Shown: piece by piece, positions 1 through 9,481 of the stretch
How positions within the stretch are numbered: the first letter of the stretch is position 1
How the letters are laid out: each line of letters starts with the position of its first letter
Assembly (NCBI RefSeq): GCF_040796495.1
Contig: NZ_JBFNQN010000001.1
Coordinates: 405,524-469,523, forward strand
Reading direction: 5' to 3'
DNA: 64,000 bases
DNA from: Kineococcus endophyticus
Lineage (GTDB): Bacteria > Actinomycetota > Actinomycetes > Actinomycetales > Kineococcaceae
The notes under the pieces: model-generated
What the model was told of the DNA's origin: nothing
Databases searched by the model: none
Seen by the model: the letters and a program-made list of their open reading frames with translations, nothing else
Position numbers and translations under genes: made by a program

Positions 1-525
1 AACTCCGAGCTGCGCGGGCAGCTGAACCAGTGCCAGTCCCGCGTGGCCGAGCTCACGCGCACCGGTGCCGGGGCCGCAGCCGGGGAGGCCGCCGAGGTGC
101 CGCAGGCCGCCCCGACCCTGGAGAAGGCGCCCGAGCCGGAGCCCGAGCCGCAGCCGCAGCCGGCCCTCGTCGAGGCCGCCGCGGCCCAGCCCGCCGGGGA
201 CGACGCCGCGTCCCGCGCCGCGGGCGTGATCGCGCTCGCCCAGCGCCTGCACGACGAGTACGTCCGCGAGGGCGAGTCGCAGCGCGACGCCCTCGTGCTG
301 TCCGCGCAGGAGCAGGCCGAGCGCGTGGTCGCCGAGGCCGAGGCCCGCCGCGACCGCACCCTGGGCGAGCTCGAGGGCCGCCGCGTCGCCCTCGAAGAGG
401 TCATCACCCAGCTGCACGGCCGGGAGACCACCTACCGCGAGCAGCTCGAGCAGTTCATCGCCTCCCAGCTGGAGGACCTGCGCCGGGTCGCCCGCGTCGT
501 CCCGGACGACGCCGTCTCGCGCTGA
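1..525 (+). CDS. DivIVA/Wag31-type coiled-coil protein, 5' end outside window
   Basis: The reading frame is open from base 1, so this is the C-terminal 174 residues of a longer protein. A Pro/Glu/Gln-rich linker (about residues 45-65 of the fragment) is followed by a long Ala/Glu/Arg heptad-rich coiled coil with segments such as AAGVIALAQRLHDEYV and EEVITQLHGRETTYREQLEQF. This resembles the C-terminal half of actinobacterial Wag31/DivIVA, which marks the cell poles and recruits the wall-elongation machinery. The position just before a TraR/DksA gene and lspA fits the usual actinobacterial order downstream of the division cluster. The N-terminal membrane-binding DivIVA motif is not visible, so the family call rests on the coiled coil and synteny. 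Confidence 0.75.
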   Translation, partial: NSELRGQLNQCQSRVAELTRTGAGAAAGEAAEVPQAAPTLEKAPEPEPEPQPQPALVEAAAAQPAGDDAASRAAGVIALAQRLHDEYVREGESQRDALVLSAQEQAERVVAEAEARRDRTLGELEGRRVALEEVITQLHGRETTYREQLEQFIASQLEDLRRVARVVPDDAVSR

Positions 526-549
526 CGCCGGACCCGCTCCGCTCGACCG

Positions 550-580
550 CAGCCGCCGCCCCATACCGGGGCGGCGGCTG
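550..580 (+). terminator. Strong hairpin after the DivIVA-like gene
   Basis: A perfect 13-bp GC stem (550-562 with 568-580) encloses a 5-base loop and begins 25 bases after the stop codon. It lacks a U-tract, as is common for high-GC actinobacterial terminators. Confidence 0.75.
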
Positions 581-628
581 TCGTCGTCCCACCCGGACGG
601 ATCAGTTCTGGCGACTTTCTGTTTCCGG

Positions 629-658
629 TTGCTCACAGAGGGTGATAGTCCCTAGTGT
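629..658 (+). promoter_or_regulatory. Candidate sigma-A-type promoter for the TraR/DksA gene
   Basis: TTGCTC (629-634) and TAGTGT (653-658) are separated by 18 bases and lie about 50 bases before the GTG start at 707. The -10 is identical to the one proposed for rRNA promoter P1 at the right end of the window. Confidence 0.5.
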
Positions 659-706
659 CTCCCGCACGCGGCAGCACGGCCGCACACGACGAGAGGGGGG
701 ACCACG

Positions 707-1207
707 GTGCACGGAGTGTCTGCGGGGACGACGGAGCCCACCGCGATGGCGGGCGCGGCGGTGGGGGCGACGACGACGGGACTGACGGGCAGGGCCGCCC
801 GGGCGGCGGCGGTGCGCGAGCTGCCGGTGAAGGACTCCGAGGAGGCGTGGACTCCCGAGGAGCTGGCCGAGGTCCGCTCCGAGCTCATGACGGAGGTGGA
901 CCGCCTCACCCGTCAGCTCGACGACGCGACGTCCTCCTTCTCCGCGCTCGTCCGCTCCAGCGCCGAGGGGTCCGGGGACGACCAGGTGGACCACGGCGCC
1001 ACGACGGCCGGCCGCGAGCACGAGATGACGATCGTCAACAACGCGCGCGACCTGCTCGAGCAGACCCAGCGCGCCCTGGTCCGGATGTCCTCCGGCGCCT
1101 ACGGCGTCTGCGAGTCCTGCAGCGGGGCGGTCGGCAAGGCCCGGCTGCAGGCGTTCCCGCGGGTCACGCTGTGCATGCCCTGCAAGTCCCAGGCCGAGCG
1201 CCGCTGA
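707..1207 (+). CDS. TraR/DksA-type C4 zinc-finger protein
   Basis: The 166-residue protein has an unstructured N-terminus, a helical coiled-coil middle (about residues 45-120) and a C-terminal zinc finger in which CESC and CMPC are separated by 17 residues (about 130-160). This is the DksA/TraR C4 signature. Family members either bind the RNA polymerase secondary channel or act as small accessory factors; which applies here cannot be told from sequence. The GTG start at 707 is supported by the purine-rich GAGAGGGGGG at 691-700, six bases upstream. It sits alone between two hairpins, so it is probably a monocistronic unit. The first ~40 residues are low-complexity, and a later start cannot be excluded. 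Confidence 0.85.
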   Translation: MHGVSAGTTEPTAMAGAAVGATTTGLTGRAARAAAVRELPVKDSEEAWTPEELAEVRSELMTEVDRLTRQLDDATSSFSALVRSSAEGSGDDQVDHGATTAGREHEMTIVNNARDLLEQTQRALVRMSSGAYGVCESCSGAVGKARLQAFPRVTLCMPCKSQAERR

Positions 1208-1223
1208 CGGGTTCGTGCCGCCG

Positions 1224-1260
1224 TTCCTCCTCCCGGGCGTCGCGGGCCCGGGGGGAGGAA
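1224..1260 (+). terminator. Hairpin between the TraR/DksA gene and lspA
   Basis: A 15-bp stem with one G-U pair (1224-1238 with 1246-1260) closes a 7-base loop, 17 bases after the stop codon. It probably separates the regulator from the lspA unit. Confidence 0.65.
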
Positions 1261-1285
1261 GCGGCCGTGGGAGACTGGGGCCGCC

Positions 1286-1915
1286 ATGAGCCCAGCCGAG
1301 ACCCCCGCCGGAACACCGTCCGACCCCCCGACCGACCCCAGGGGTGACACAGCGGGTGACGCACCGCCCGGTGGGTCCCGCCGTCCCCGGCGCGCCCTCT
1401 GGACGCTCCTGGTGTGGGCCGTCGTGTACGTGCTCGACCAGGTCACCAAGGTGCTGGCCGTGGCGAACCTCGAACCGGGGGTCGTCCGTCCCTTCGTGGG
1501 CGAGGTCCTGCAGTTCCACCTGATCCGCAACCCCGGGGCGGCGTTCAGCTTCGCGACCGGGGCGACGTGGATCTTCACGGTCCTCGCCGCCGTCGTGGTC
1601 GTCGTGGTCGTGCGCATGTCCCGCAAGCTGCGCAGCCTGCCGTGGGCCCTGGCCTTCGGCTTCCTGCTCGCGGGGGCGACCGGCAACCTGACCGACCGCC
1701 TGCTGCGGGCGCCGGGCTTCGCGCGCGGCCACGTCGTGGACTTCCTGCAGCTGCCCCACTGGCCGATCTTCAACGTCGCCGACGCCAGCATCTGCGTCGC
1801 CGCCGTCTTCATCGCCGTCCTCGCCGTGCGCGGCGTGGGGCTCGACGGCACCCGGCAGACCCGCGAGACCCCCGCCCCGGACGCCTCGACCCGGCGGGAG
1901 GCCGACGGTGCCTGA
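1286..1915 (+). CDS. lspA: Lipoprotein signal peptidase II
   Basis: LspA is the aspartic membrane protease that removes the signal peptide of diacylated prolipoproteins. The 209-residue protein has a disordered N-terminal extension (about 35 residues), four hydrophobic segments, and the family blocks NPGAAFSF (about 87-94), GNLTDRLLR (about 133-141) and FNVADASI (about 161-168). The aspartates in the last two blocks are the catalytic pair. The C-terminal tail (about 185-209) is hydrophilic and variable. The gene overlaps the next one by 8 bases, which indicates translational coupling with the pseudouridine synthase, a common actinobacterial arrangement. Predicted lipoprotein substrates include the one encoded at 10819-11451. 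Confidence 0.97.
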   Translation: MSPAETPAGTPSDPPTDPRGDTAGDAPPGGSRRPRRALWTLLVWAVVYVLDQVTKVLAVANLEPGVVRPFVGEVLQFHLIRNPGAAFSFATGATWIFTVLAAVVVVVVVRMSRKLRSLPWALAFGFLLAGATGNLTDRLLRAPGFARGHVVDFLQLPHWPIFNVADASICVAAVFIAVLAVRGVGLDGTRQTRETPAPDASTRREADGA

Positions 1916-2831
1916 GGTCCGCAGCCTGCCCGTGCCCGACGGTCTCGAGGGCGAACGCGTCGACGCCGCCCTGTCCCGGCTGCTCGGCCTGTCCCGCACG
2001 CGCATCGCCGAGCTCGCCGCCGACGGCCTCGTCGTCGTCGACGGCGCCGCCGTCGGCAAGTCCGACCGGTTGCGCGCCGGGTCCTGGCTCGAGATCGAGG
2101 TGCCCGACCCCCCGGCGGCGCCCACGCTCGTCGCCGAGACGGTCGAGGGCCTGACGATCGTCCACGACGACGACGACCTGGTCGTCGTCGACAAGCCGGT
2201 GGGCGTCGCCGCCCACCCCAGCCCGGGCTGGACCGGGCCGACCGTCGTGGGGGGCCTGGCGGGCGCGGGCTACCGCATCGCGACGTCGGGGTCCGCCGAG
2301 CGGCAGGGGGTCGTGCACCGCCTCGACGTGGGCACCTCGGGGCTCATGGTCGTCGCCAAGAGCGAGCACGCGTACACGGCGCTCAAGGCCGCCTTCAAGG
2401 AGCGGACGGTCGAGAAGGTCTACCACGCGCTCGTCCAGGGCCACCCGGACCCGTTGCGGGGCACCATCGACGCCCCCATCGGCCGGCACCCCGGCAGCGC
2501 CTGGAAGTTCGCGGTGACCGCCGAGGGCAAGCCCAGCGTCACCCACTACGAGGTGCTCGAGGCCTTCCGTGCCGCGGCCCTGGCCGAGATCCACCTCGAG
2601 ACCGGCCGCACCCACCAGATCCGCGTCCACTTCGCCGCGCTGCGCCACCCGTGCGTCGGCGACCTCACGTACGGGGCGGACCCGACGCTGGCGGCCCGCC
2701 TCGGCGTCACCCGGCAGTGGCTGCACGCCGTCCGGCTCGGCTTCGTGCACCCCGGCACCGGGCAGCCCGTGGAGTTCACGAGCTCCTACCCGGCCGACCT
2801 GGCCACCGCGCTGGAGCGCCTGGCCGACTGA
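1908..2831 (+). CDS. rluD: RluA/RluD-family 23S rRNA pseudouridine synthase
   Basis: This enzyme isomerises specific uridines in large-subunit rRNA. The 307-residue protein has an N-terminal S4 RNA-binding domain (about residues 10-65, [19 protein letters not shown]) and an RluA-type catalytic domain. The signature [13 protein letters not shown] (about 143-155) contains the catalytic aspartate, and GRTHQIRVH (about 238-246) is the second conserved block. The GTG start at 1908 lies inside the end of lspA, so the two are probably co-translated. The S4 domain and motif spacing favour RluD over RluC, but exact target uridines cannot be assigned from sequence. Confidence 0.92.
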   Translation: MPEVRSLPVPDGLEGERVDAALSRLLGLSRTRIAELAADGLVVVDGAAVGKSDRLRAGSWLEIEVPDPPAAPTLVAETVEGLTIVHDDDDLVVVDKPVGVAAHPSPGWTGPTVVGGLAGAGYRIATSGSAERQGVVHRLDVGTSGLMVVAKSEHAYTALKAAFKERTVEKVYHALVQGHPDPLRGTIDAPIGRHPGSAWKFAVTAEGKPSVTHYEVLEAFRAAALAEIHLETGRTHQIRVHFAALRHPCVGDLTYGADPTLAARLGVTRQWLHAVRLGFVHPGTGQPVEFTSSYPADLATALERLAD

Positions 2832-2946
2832 CGGCCCGCACCGGGTGTCGGGACCGGCCCGTGTCGGACCCGGCGCCTACCATCGACCCCGCACGACCCC
2901 GCACCTCGGCCACCCCGCCGCCGCACCCACCAGGAGGCCCGCCCCC

Positions 2947-5900
2947 ATGGCGTCCCCGTCCTCGTCAGCGGACTCGTTCGTCCACCTGCACGTCCACACC
3001 GAGTACTCGATGCTGGACGGCGCGGCCAAGGTGGACGACCTCTTCCGGACCGCCGCCGAGATGGGCATGCCCGCCGTCGCGACGACCGACCACGGCTTCG
3101 TCTTCGGGGCCTACGACTTCTGGAAGACGGCGAAGAAGCACGGGGTCAAGCCGATCATCGGCGTCGAGGCGTACCTCACGCCGGGGACGGCGCGCCAGGA
3201 CAAGACGCGCGTGAAGTGGGGCGACCCCAACGGCCGCTCGGGGGACGACGTCTCGGGTGCGGGGTCCTACACCCACATGACGATGCTGGCCGAGAACACG
3301 ACCGGTATGCACAACCTGTTCAAGATGAGCAGCCTGGCGAGCCTGGAGGGCTTCCTCTACAAGCCCCGCATGGACCGCGAGCTGCTCTCGCAGTACTCCT
3401 CCGGGCTCATCGCCACGACGGGCTGCCCGTCGGGGGAGGTGCAGACGCGGCTGCGCCTGGGCCAGTACGACGAGGCCCGCAAGGCAGCGGCCGAGTACCG
3501 CGACATCTTCGGCAAGGACAACTTCTTCTGCGAGCTGATGGACCACGGCCTCGACATCGAGCGCCGCGTCCAGGACGACCTGCTCAAGCTCGCCAAGGAC
3601 CTCGACCTGCCGCTGCTGGCCACGAACGACCTGCACTACACCCACGCCGGCGACGCGGCGGCGCACGCGGCCCTGCTGTGCGTGCAGTCCGGCTCGACGC
3701 TGGCCGACCCCAAGCGCTTCAAGTTCGACGCCGACGAGTTCTACCTCAAGAGCCCCGCGGAGATGCGGCACGTCTGGCGCGACCACCCCGAGGCCTGCGA
3801 CAACACGCTGCTCATCGCCGAGCGCTGCGAGGTCGAGTTCACCGAGTCCACCGGCGCGTACATGCCGCGCTTCCCCTGCCCGCCGGGGGAGGACGAGGAG
3901 AGCTGGTTCGTCAAGGAGGTCTGGTCGGGCCTGGCCCACCGCTACGAGGGGCAGATCCCCGACGACGTCCGCAAGCAGGCCGACTACGAGATCGAGGTCA
4001 TCACCTCCAAGGGGTACGCGGGGTACTTCCTCGTCGTCGCCGACTTCATCAACTGGTCGAAGGAGAACGGCATCCGGGTGGGTCCGGGCCGTGGGTCCGG
4101 CGCGGGGTCGATGGCCGCGTACGCCATGAAGATCACCGACCTCGACCCGCTGCGGCACGGCCTGTTCTTCGAGCGGTTCCTCAACCCCGAGCGCATGTCG
4201 ATGCCCGACTTCGACGTCGACTTCGACGAGCGCCGGCGCGGTGAGGTCATCCAGTACGTCGTCGAGAAGTACGGCACCGACCGCGTCGCCCAGATCGTCA
4301 CCTACGGCACGATCAAGGCCAAGCAGGCCGTCAAGGACTCCTCGCGCGTCCTCGGCTTCCCCTTCTCGATGGGGGACCGGATCACCAAGACGATGCCCCC
4401 GGCCGTCATGGGCAAGGACATCCCGCTCTCGGGCATCTTCGACCCCAACCACAAGCGGTACTCCGAGGCCGGGGAGTTCCGCGAGCTGTACAAGTCCGAC
4501 CCGGAGGTCGTGAAGGTCGTCGACACCGCGCGGGGCCTGGAGGGCCTGAAGCGGCAGTGGGGCGTGCACGCGGCCGGCGTCATCATGTCGAGCGAGCCGC
4601 TGATCGACCTCATCCCGATCATGAAGCGCGAGGCCGACGGCGCGATCATCACGCAGTTCGACTACCCGACGTGCGAGACGCTCGGGCTGGTCAAGATGGA
4701 CTTCCTCGGCCTGCGGAACCTGACGATCCTCGACGACGCGCTGAAGAACGTCGTCGCCAACGGCAAGGACGAGGTCGACCTCGAGAAGCTCGACCTCGAC
4801 GACCAGGCGACGTTCGACCTGCTCGGCCGGGGCGACACGCTCGGCGTCTTCCAGTTCGACGGCGGCCCCATGCGGTCGCTGCTGCGCCTCATGCGCCCGG
4901 ACAACTTCGAGGACATCTCCGCCGTCGGCGCGCTCTACCGCCCCGGTCCGATGGGGGCCGGGTCGCACACCGCGTACGCCCGGCGCAAGAACGGCCAGGA
5001 GCCGATCACCCCGATCCACCCCGAGCTCGAGGAACCCCTGAAGGAGATCCTCGGCACGACCTACGGCCTGATCGTGTACCAGGAGCAGGTCATGTCGATC
5101 GCGCAGAAGGTCGCCGGGTACTCCCTCGGCAGCGCCGACCTGCTGCGCCGCGCGATGGGCAAGAAGAAGCGCGAGGTCCTCGACGCCGAGTACGTGGGCT
5201 TCGAGAAGGGCATGCTGGACAACGGGTTCAGCAAGGAGTGCGTCAAGGCGCTGTGGGACATCCTCGTCCCGTTCTCCGACTACGCCTTCAACAAGGCCCA
5301 CTCCGCGGCCTACGGCCTCGTCTCCTACTGGACGGCCTACCTCAAGGCCAACTACCCGGCCGAGTACATGGCCGCGGTGCTCACCTCGGTGCGCGACGAC
5401 AAGGACAAGTCGGCGCTGTACCTCAACGAGTGCCGCCGCATGGGCATCAAGGTGCTCCCGCCGGACGTCAACGAGTCGAGCGCGAACTTCACGGCCGTCG
5501 GCACCGACATCCGCTTCGGCCTCACCGCCATCCGCAACGTGGGCGCCAACGTCGTCGACGCCATCGTGGAGGCGCGCACCGAGAAGGACCGCTACGAGTC
5601 CTTCCAGGACTTCCTCACCAAGGTGCCGGCCGTCGTCTGCAACAAGCGGACGATCGAGTCGCTCATCAAGGCGGGCGCGTTCGACTCCCTCGGGCACCGG
5701 CGCCGCGCGCTCGTCGCCAAGCACGAGGACGCCGTCGACGCCGTCGTGGACGTCAAGCGCAACGAGGCCATCGGCCAGTTCGACCTCTTCGCCGGCCTCG
5801 GCGGCGGGGACGACGGCGGCGGCACGGGGTTCGAGGTCGTCATCCCCGACGTGCCGGAGTGGGAGAAGGCCGAACTGCTGGCCCACGAGCGCCAGATGCT

Positions 5901-6501
5901 CGGCCTGTACGTCTCCGACCACCCGCTCTTCGGGCTGGAACGGTTGCTGCAGAACGCCTCCGACGTGTCGATCTCGGCGCTGCTGGAGGACGAGTCCCGT
6001 CCCGACGGCTCGAACATCACCATCGCCGGCATGATCACCGGCCTGCAGCGCAAGACGACCAAGCAGGGCAACTACTGGGCGATCGTCACCGTCGAGGACC
6101 TCGCCGGCGCGATCGAGTGCCTGTTCTTCCCGCAGGCCTACATGGACGTCGCCCAGCTGCTCGCCGAGGACCTGGTCGTCGTGGTGAAGGGCCGGCTCAA
6201 CCGTCGCGACGAGGTTCCCACGATCTACGCCTCCGGCCTGAGCGTGCCGGACATCTCCAGCACCGACGGCGTGCCCGTCACGGTGACCCTGCCGACGGCG
6301 CGCTGCACGACCGGCATCGTCGAGCAGCTCAAGACCGTGCTCGAGACGCACAAGGGGTCCACCGAGGTCCGGCTGCGGCTGACGAAGAACGGGGGCGGCA
6401 ACGGCACCCTGATGCGGCTGGACGACTCCCTGCGCGTGACGCCCAGCCCCGCGCTGTTCGGTGACCTGAAGCAGCTGCTCGGCGCCTCGTGCCTCGGCTG
6501 A
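2947..6501 (+). CDS. dnaE: DNA polymerase III alpha subunit (replicative polymerase)
   Basis: This is the catalytic subunit of the replicative polymerase. The 1184-residue protein starts with a PHP domain (HLHVHTEYSMLDG near residue 14), followed by palm, thumb and fingers. The palm carries GPGRGSGAGS (about 380) and PDFDVDFDERR (about 419-429), which supplies catalytic aspartates. A C-terminal OB-fold spans about 1020-1110. Length and order match DnaE1 of Actinobacteria. The ATG at 2947 is chosen because the family alignment begins immediately after it; the frame is open further upstream but overlaps rluD and reads as low-complexity shadow sequence. A TACCAT hexamer at 2878-2883 could be a -10. 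The following membrane-protein gene overlaps its last 13 bases. Confidence 0.97.
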   Translation: MASPSSSADSFVHLHVHTEYSMLDGAAKVDDLFRTAAEMGMPAVATTDHGFVFGAYDFWKTAKKHGVKPIIGVEAYLTPGTARQDKTRVKWGDPNGRSGDDVSGAGSYTHMTMLAENTTGMHNLFKMSSLASLEGFLYKPRMDRELLSQYSSGLIATTGCPSGEVQTRLRLGQYDEARKAAAEYRDIFGKDNFFCELMDHGLDIERRVQDDLLKLAKDLDLPLLATNDLHYTHAGDAAAHAALLCVQSGSTLADPKRFKFDADEFYLKSPAEMRHVWRDHPEACDNTLLIAERCEVEFTESTGAYMPRFPCPPGEDEESWFVKEVWSGLAHRYEGQIPDDVRKQADYEIEVITSKGYAGYFLVVADFINWSKENGIRVGPGRGSGAGSMAAYAMKITDLDPLRHGLFFERFLNPERMSMPDFDVDFDERRRGEVIQYVVEKYGTDRVAQIVTYGTIKAKQAVKDSSRVLGFPFSMGDRITKTMPPAVMGKDIPLSGIFDPNHKRYSEAGEFRELYKSDPEVVKVVDTARGLEGLKRQWGVHAAGVIMSSEPLIDLIPIMKREADGAIITQFDYPTCETLGLVKMDFLGLRNLTILDDALKNVVANGKDEVDLEKLDLDDQATFDLLGRGDTLGVFQFDGGPMRSLLRLMRPDNFEDISAVGALYRPGPMGAGSHTAYARRKNGQEPITPIHPELEEPLKEILGTTYGLIVYQEQVMSIAQKVAGYSLGSADLLRRAMGKKKREVLDAEYVGFEKGMLDNGFSKECVKALWDILVPFSDYAFNKAHSAAYGLVSYWTAYLKANYPAEYMAAVLTSVRDDKDKSALYLNECRRMGIKVLPPDVNESSANFTAVGTDIRFGLTAIRNVGANVVDAIVEARTEKDRYESFQDFLTKVPAVVCNKRTIESLIKAGAFDSLGHRRRALVAKHEDAVDAVVDVKRNEAIGQFDLFAGLGGGDDGGGTGFEVVIPDVPEWEKAELLAHERQMLGLYVSDHPLFGLERLLQNASDVSISALLEDESRPDGSNITIAGMITGLQRKTTKQGNYWAIVTVEDLAGAIECLFFPQAYMDVAQLLAEDLVVVVKGRLNRRDEVPTIYASGLSVPDISSTDGVPVTVTLPTARCTTGIVEQLKTVLETHKGSTEVRLRLTKNGGGNGTLMRLDDSLRVTPSPALFGDLKQLLGASCLG

Positions 6502-6992
6502 GCCGGCCGCCGGTCGGGCAGTCCCCGACCGGTGACCTGCCGGGGACCCGCCGGACGGGGTTCGTGCTGCTCTTCGGCCAGGCCGTGGCCGGTGTCGTCG
6601 TCGGGGTGCTGTGGTGGCTGCTCACGCGACGCCCGACGGCCCTGCTGGTGGGCGAACCGCTCGTGACGTCCACGTCGCAGTTCCCCATCGCCCGCGACGG
6701 GGTGTTCAGCGTCCTGACGGGGCTCGTGGGCCTGGTGGCGGCGGTCGTCGTCCTGCGGCGGGGACGGCAGGCGCCGGTCACGGTGCTGGTCGCCGCGCTG
6801 GCCGGGGCGCTGGCGTCCAGCCTGCTGGCGGCCGGGACGGGCAGCGCCCTGCCCCCCGCGCAGGCGGACCAGGCGGCCCACGTCACGCTGTCGGCCTGGG
6901 TCGCGGTCCTCGTGCAACCGTTCGTCGTCTCGGTGGTTGTGGCTCTGGTCACACTGGCCGACGTGCTGGCCCGGTGGACCCGCACCCCGTGA
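6489..6992 (+). CDS. Four-segment integral membrane protein of unknown function
   Basis: The 167-residue protein begins at a GTG inside the end of dnaE, so it is likely translated by coupling. It has four hydrophobic stretches at about residues 24-44, 71-88, 94-115 and 132-157. A short loop after the first segment carries TRRPTALLVGEPL. The overall plan resembles small actinobacterial DUF2567-type membrane proteins, but I recognise no catalytic motif and this family link is tentative. Its neighbours give no functional clue beyond the shared transcript with dnaE. Confidence 0.75.
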   Translation: MPRLSRPPVGQSPTGDLPGTRRTGFVLLFGQAVAGVVVGVLWWLLTRRPTALLVGEPLVTSTSQFPIARDGVFSVLTGLVGLVAAVVVLRRGRQAPVTVLVAALAGALASSLLAAGTGSALPPAQADQAAHVTLSAWVAVLVQPFVVSVVVALVTLADVLARWTRTP

Positions 6993-7211
6993 CCCCGGCC
7001 CGGTTCCACCCGTTCGGCGCAGTCACGACCGGGTGGCGATGAGGTCGCACCCCAGGTCACACGCTGTGTAGCCGTCCTCCGGGACGCTGCGCCGGACGGC
7101 GCGCCGAACCGTGACGGTCGGTGAGATCTCGGGGGTCCGGGTGCGCTCCGGAGACGGGGCGGCGCCGGTGGTCGGCTCAAGGGGATCTGGTGCGGGCCCG
7201 ATCCCTACATC

Positions 7212-9269
7212 GTGACCCCCTCCACGATCGTTACGAAGCCCTCCCGTCGCCTCGTCGCTGCCCTCGGCGTCGTGGCCGCCACCTGCACCTTCCTCGTGAC
7301 CGCCGGCGAGACCGCCGGCGCCGCCACCGCCGCGAGCGCCCAGAGCGCCACCCAGACCACCAGCAAGGTCGTCGCCAAGGACACGTTCGCCGGCGCCAGC
7401 CGCGCCGTCGGCAACGCCGAGATCGGTGGCCGCTGGGCCGTCCAGTCGCCGGCGGGCCGCACGGTCTCCACCGGTGGCAACCAGCTGACCTTCCCCTCGG
7501 TGCCCAAGGGCGGCAGCTTCGCCGCGCTGCTCCCGGCGGTCGCCGCGGCCGACGTGTCCGTCACCCACGGCGTCAAGCTGCCCACGGTGGGCGCGGCCAA
7601 GATCGGCCTCTACGAGACCACCGAGCTGCGCCGCCAGTCCGACGGCGACCGGTACGGCACGACCCTGACGATCGGTGCCGGCGGGGCCCTCACGCTCAGC
7701 GCTGACCGCGTCGTGGACGGTCGCTCCACCCAGCTGCAGAAGACCGCGCTCAAGGTGAAGGCGAGCTCGGGGTCCTGGCTCAACGTCGAGACCAAGGTCT
7801 CCGGGACCTCGCCCGTCACGGTCCAGGCCCGCGTGTGGGGTTCGGGTCAGCCGACCCCGGACTGGCAGGTCGTCGCCAAGGACACCAGCGGGTCCGCCGT
7901 CAAGAAGGCCGGCGCCGTCGGTGTCAACGGGTACCTCTCGAACAGCGGCACCCCGACCACCGTGTCGCTCAACAGCTTCCAGGCCGTGGCGACGACCACG
8001 GCGGCCGCCCCCGCGGCTCCCGCGCCGGCTCCCACGACCACCGCCAAGCCGCGCCCGACGGCCCCGACGCCCACCCCCACGGCGACGACGAACCCGCCCA
8101 AGCCCACCCAGCAGCCCACCTCCCCGTCGACGCCGGGTCTGCCGACCCTGCAGAGCGTGACGACCAACGGCTTCGTCCACCCGGGCATCCTCAACGGGAC
8201 GACCACCCTCGAGGCCGCCCGTGCCGCGGCGCTGGCCGGGAAGTCCCCGCAGAAGCCGGCCTTCGACAAGATGAAGGGCAGCCGCTTCGCGAGCCTGTCC
8301 TGGACGCCGCACCCCACCGCCTACGTCGGCTGCGGCTCCTACAACGTCGTCGACGAGGGGTGCACCGAGGAGACCGACGACGCCCAGGCGGCGTACACCC
8401 ACGCGCTCATGTGGTACTTCACCGGGGACCAGCGCCACGCCGACAAGGCCAAGCAGATCCTCAACGCCTACTCCGGCACCCTGAAGGACCACAAGTTCGA
8501 CACCAAGGTCTACAAGAACGGTCTGCTGCAGGCCGGTTGGGCCGGGCAGACGTTCACCAAGGCCGCCGAGCTGATCCGCTACAGCGGTGCCGGGTGGAGC
8601 ACCTCGGACGTCGCCCGCTTCGAGACCATGCTGAAGACCGCCTTCCTGCCCCGCGTCATCAACGGGTGGACCTGGACCTCGGCGAACTGGCAGCTGACGA
8701 TGGCCGAGGCGACGATGAACATCGGCGTCTTCACCAACGACCGGGCGACCTGGGAGAACGGCGTCGGCGACTGGCGCAACCACGTCAAGGGCTCGTTCTA
8801 CCTGGCCTCCGACGGCAGCAAGCCGAACTTCCCGGCGAACACGATCATGAAGGACAGCAACTACCTCGACTACTGGTCGAACCCCAAGCAGTACGTCTCC
8901 GGCCTCGCGGCCGAGACCTGCCGTGACGCGTCCCACACCGCGATGGGTCTGGCCTCCGCGCTGGACGCGGCCGAGACCGCCCGCATCCAGGGCCTGGACC
9001 TGTACGGCGAGCAGCGCACCCGCCTCGTGACGGCCATGGAGTACAACCTCAAGTTCGTCAACGACCCGTCGGCCTCCGGTTGGGTCTGCCCCAAGCCGCT
9101 GAACCTCGGCGGCACCGGCTACAAGCTGACGTTCGCGTTGGGCTACAACGCCTACGCCACCCGTGGTGGGGTCTCCATGCCCCAGACGAAGGAGTTCCTC
9201 AGCACGGTCAGCCCGACCGGCAGCGGCATCTTCATGAACTGGGAGACGCTGACGCACTCGGCCGGCTGA
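7212..9269 (+). CDS. Secreted multidomain protein with alginate-lyase-family domain
   Basis: The 685-residue protein has an N-terminal signal peptide (about 1-43, ending near TAGAATAASA). A beta-rich lectin-like domain (about 55-260) and a Pro/Thr linker (about 261-311) follow. The C-terminal domain (about 315-685) is alpha-helical and of the alginate lyase type (NGFVHPGILNG, ALMWYFTGDQRHADKAKQIL, NWQLTMAEATMNIGVF). Enzymes of this fold cleave uronate-containing polysaccharides by beta-elimination, so the substrate may be the polymer made by the adjacent locus. The lectin-like domain is related to the C-terminus of the protein at 11501-13795. A perfect terminator follows. The GTG start precedes a good signal peptide, but its ribosome-binding site is weak. 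Substrate is inferred, not shown. Confidence 0.85.
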   Translation: MTPSTIVTKPSRRLVAALGVVAATCTFLVTAGETAGAATAASAQSATQTTSKVVAKDTFAGASRAVGNAEIGGRWAVQSPAGRTVSTGGNQLTFPSVPKGGSFAALLPAVAAADVSVTHGVKLPTVGAAKIGLYETTELRRQSDGDRYGTTLTIGAGGALTLSADRVVDGRSTQLQKTALKVKASSGSWLNVETKVSGTSPVTVQARVWGSGQPTPDWQVVAKDTSGSAVKKAGAVGVNGYLSNSGTPTTVSLNSFQAVATTTAAAPAAPAPAPTTTAKPRPTAPTPTPTATTNPPKPTQQPTSPSTPGLPTLQSVTTNGFVHPGILNGTTTLEAARAAALAGKSPQKPAFDKMKGSRFASLSWTPHPTAYVGCGSYNVVDEGCTEETDDAQAAYTHALMWYFTGDQRHADKAKQILNAYSGTLKDHKFDTKVYKNGLLQAGWAGQTFTKAAELIRYSGAGWSTSDVARFETMLKTAFLPRVINGWTWTSANWQLTMAEATMNIGVFTNDRATWENGVGDWRNHVKGSFYLASDGSKPNFPANTIMKDSNYLDYWSNPKQYVSGLAAETCRDASHTAMGLASALDAAETARIQGLDLYGEQRTRLVTAMEYNLKFVNDPSASGWVCPKPLNLGGTGYKLTFALGYNAYATRGGVSMPQTKEFLSTVSPTGSGIFMNWETLTHSAG

Positions 9270-9320
9270 GGCCGGGCGGCGCACCGCGCGCCGGACGAGG
9301 AGACGATCGAGGGACACCGC

Positions 9321-9354
9321 CGACGCCCCGGGACCGACAGGTCCCGGGGCGTCG
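9321..9354 (+). terminator. Perfect hairpin terminator after the lyase-like gene
   Basis: A perfect 14-bp stem (9321-9334 with 9341-9354) closes a 6-base loop, 51 bases after the stop codon. It separates the lyase gene from the glycosyltransferase unit that follows. Confidence 0.8.
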
Positions 9355-9481
9355 TGCGTTCGCGGCCGACGACGCGCCGCGACACGCGGAAACTTCTAGC
9401 AGACCCTCCCGCCACCCCCACCTTCGGGCTATCGTCATCACTCCGCGTACAGGGGTGGTCGCGGATGGGGGGAACAACTCG

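Noticed and set aside
2569..2946. N-terminal extension of dnaE
   Set aside because: It lies within the pseudouridine synthase gene and the extra 126 residues are Arg/Pro-rich shadow sequence; the PHP domain begins right after ATG 2947.
2965..6351. 1128-residue open frame antisense to dnaE
   Set aside because: It mirrors the third-position GC bias of dnaE, with no family motifs, and is a typical high-GC shadow.
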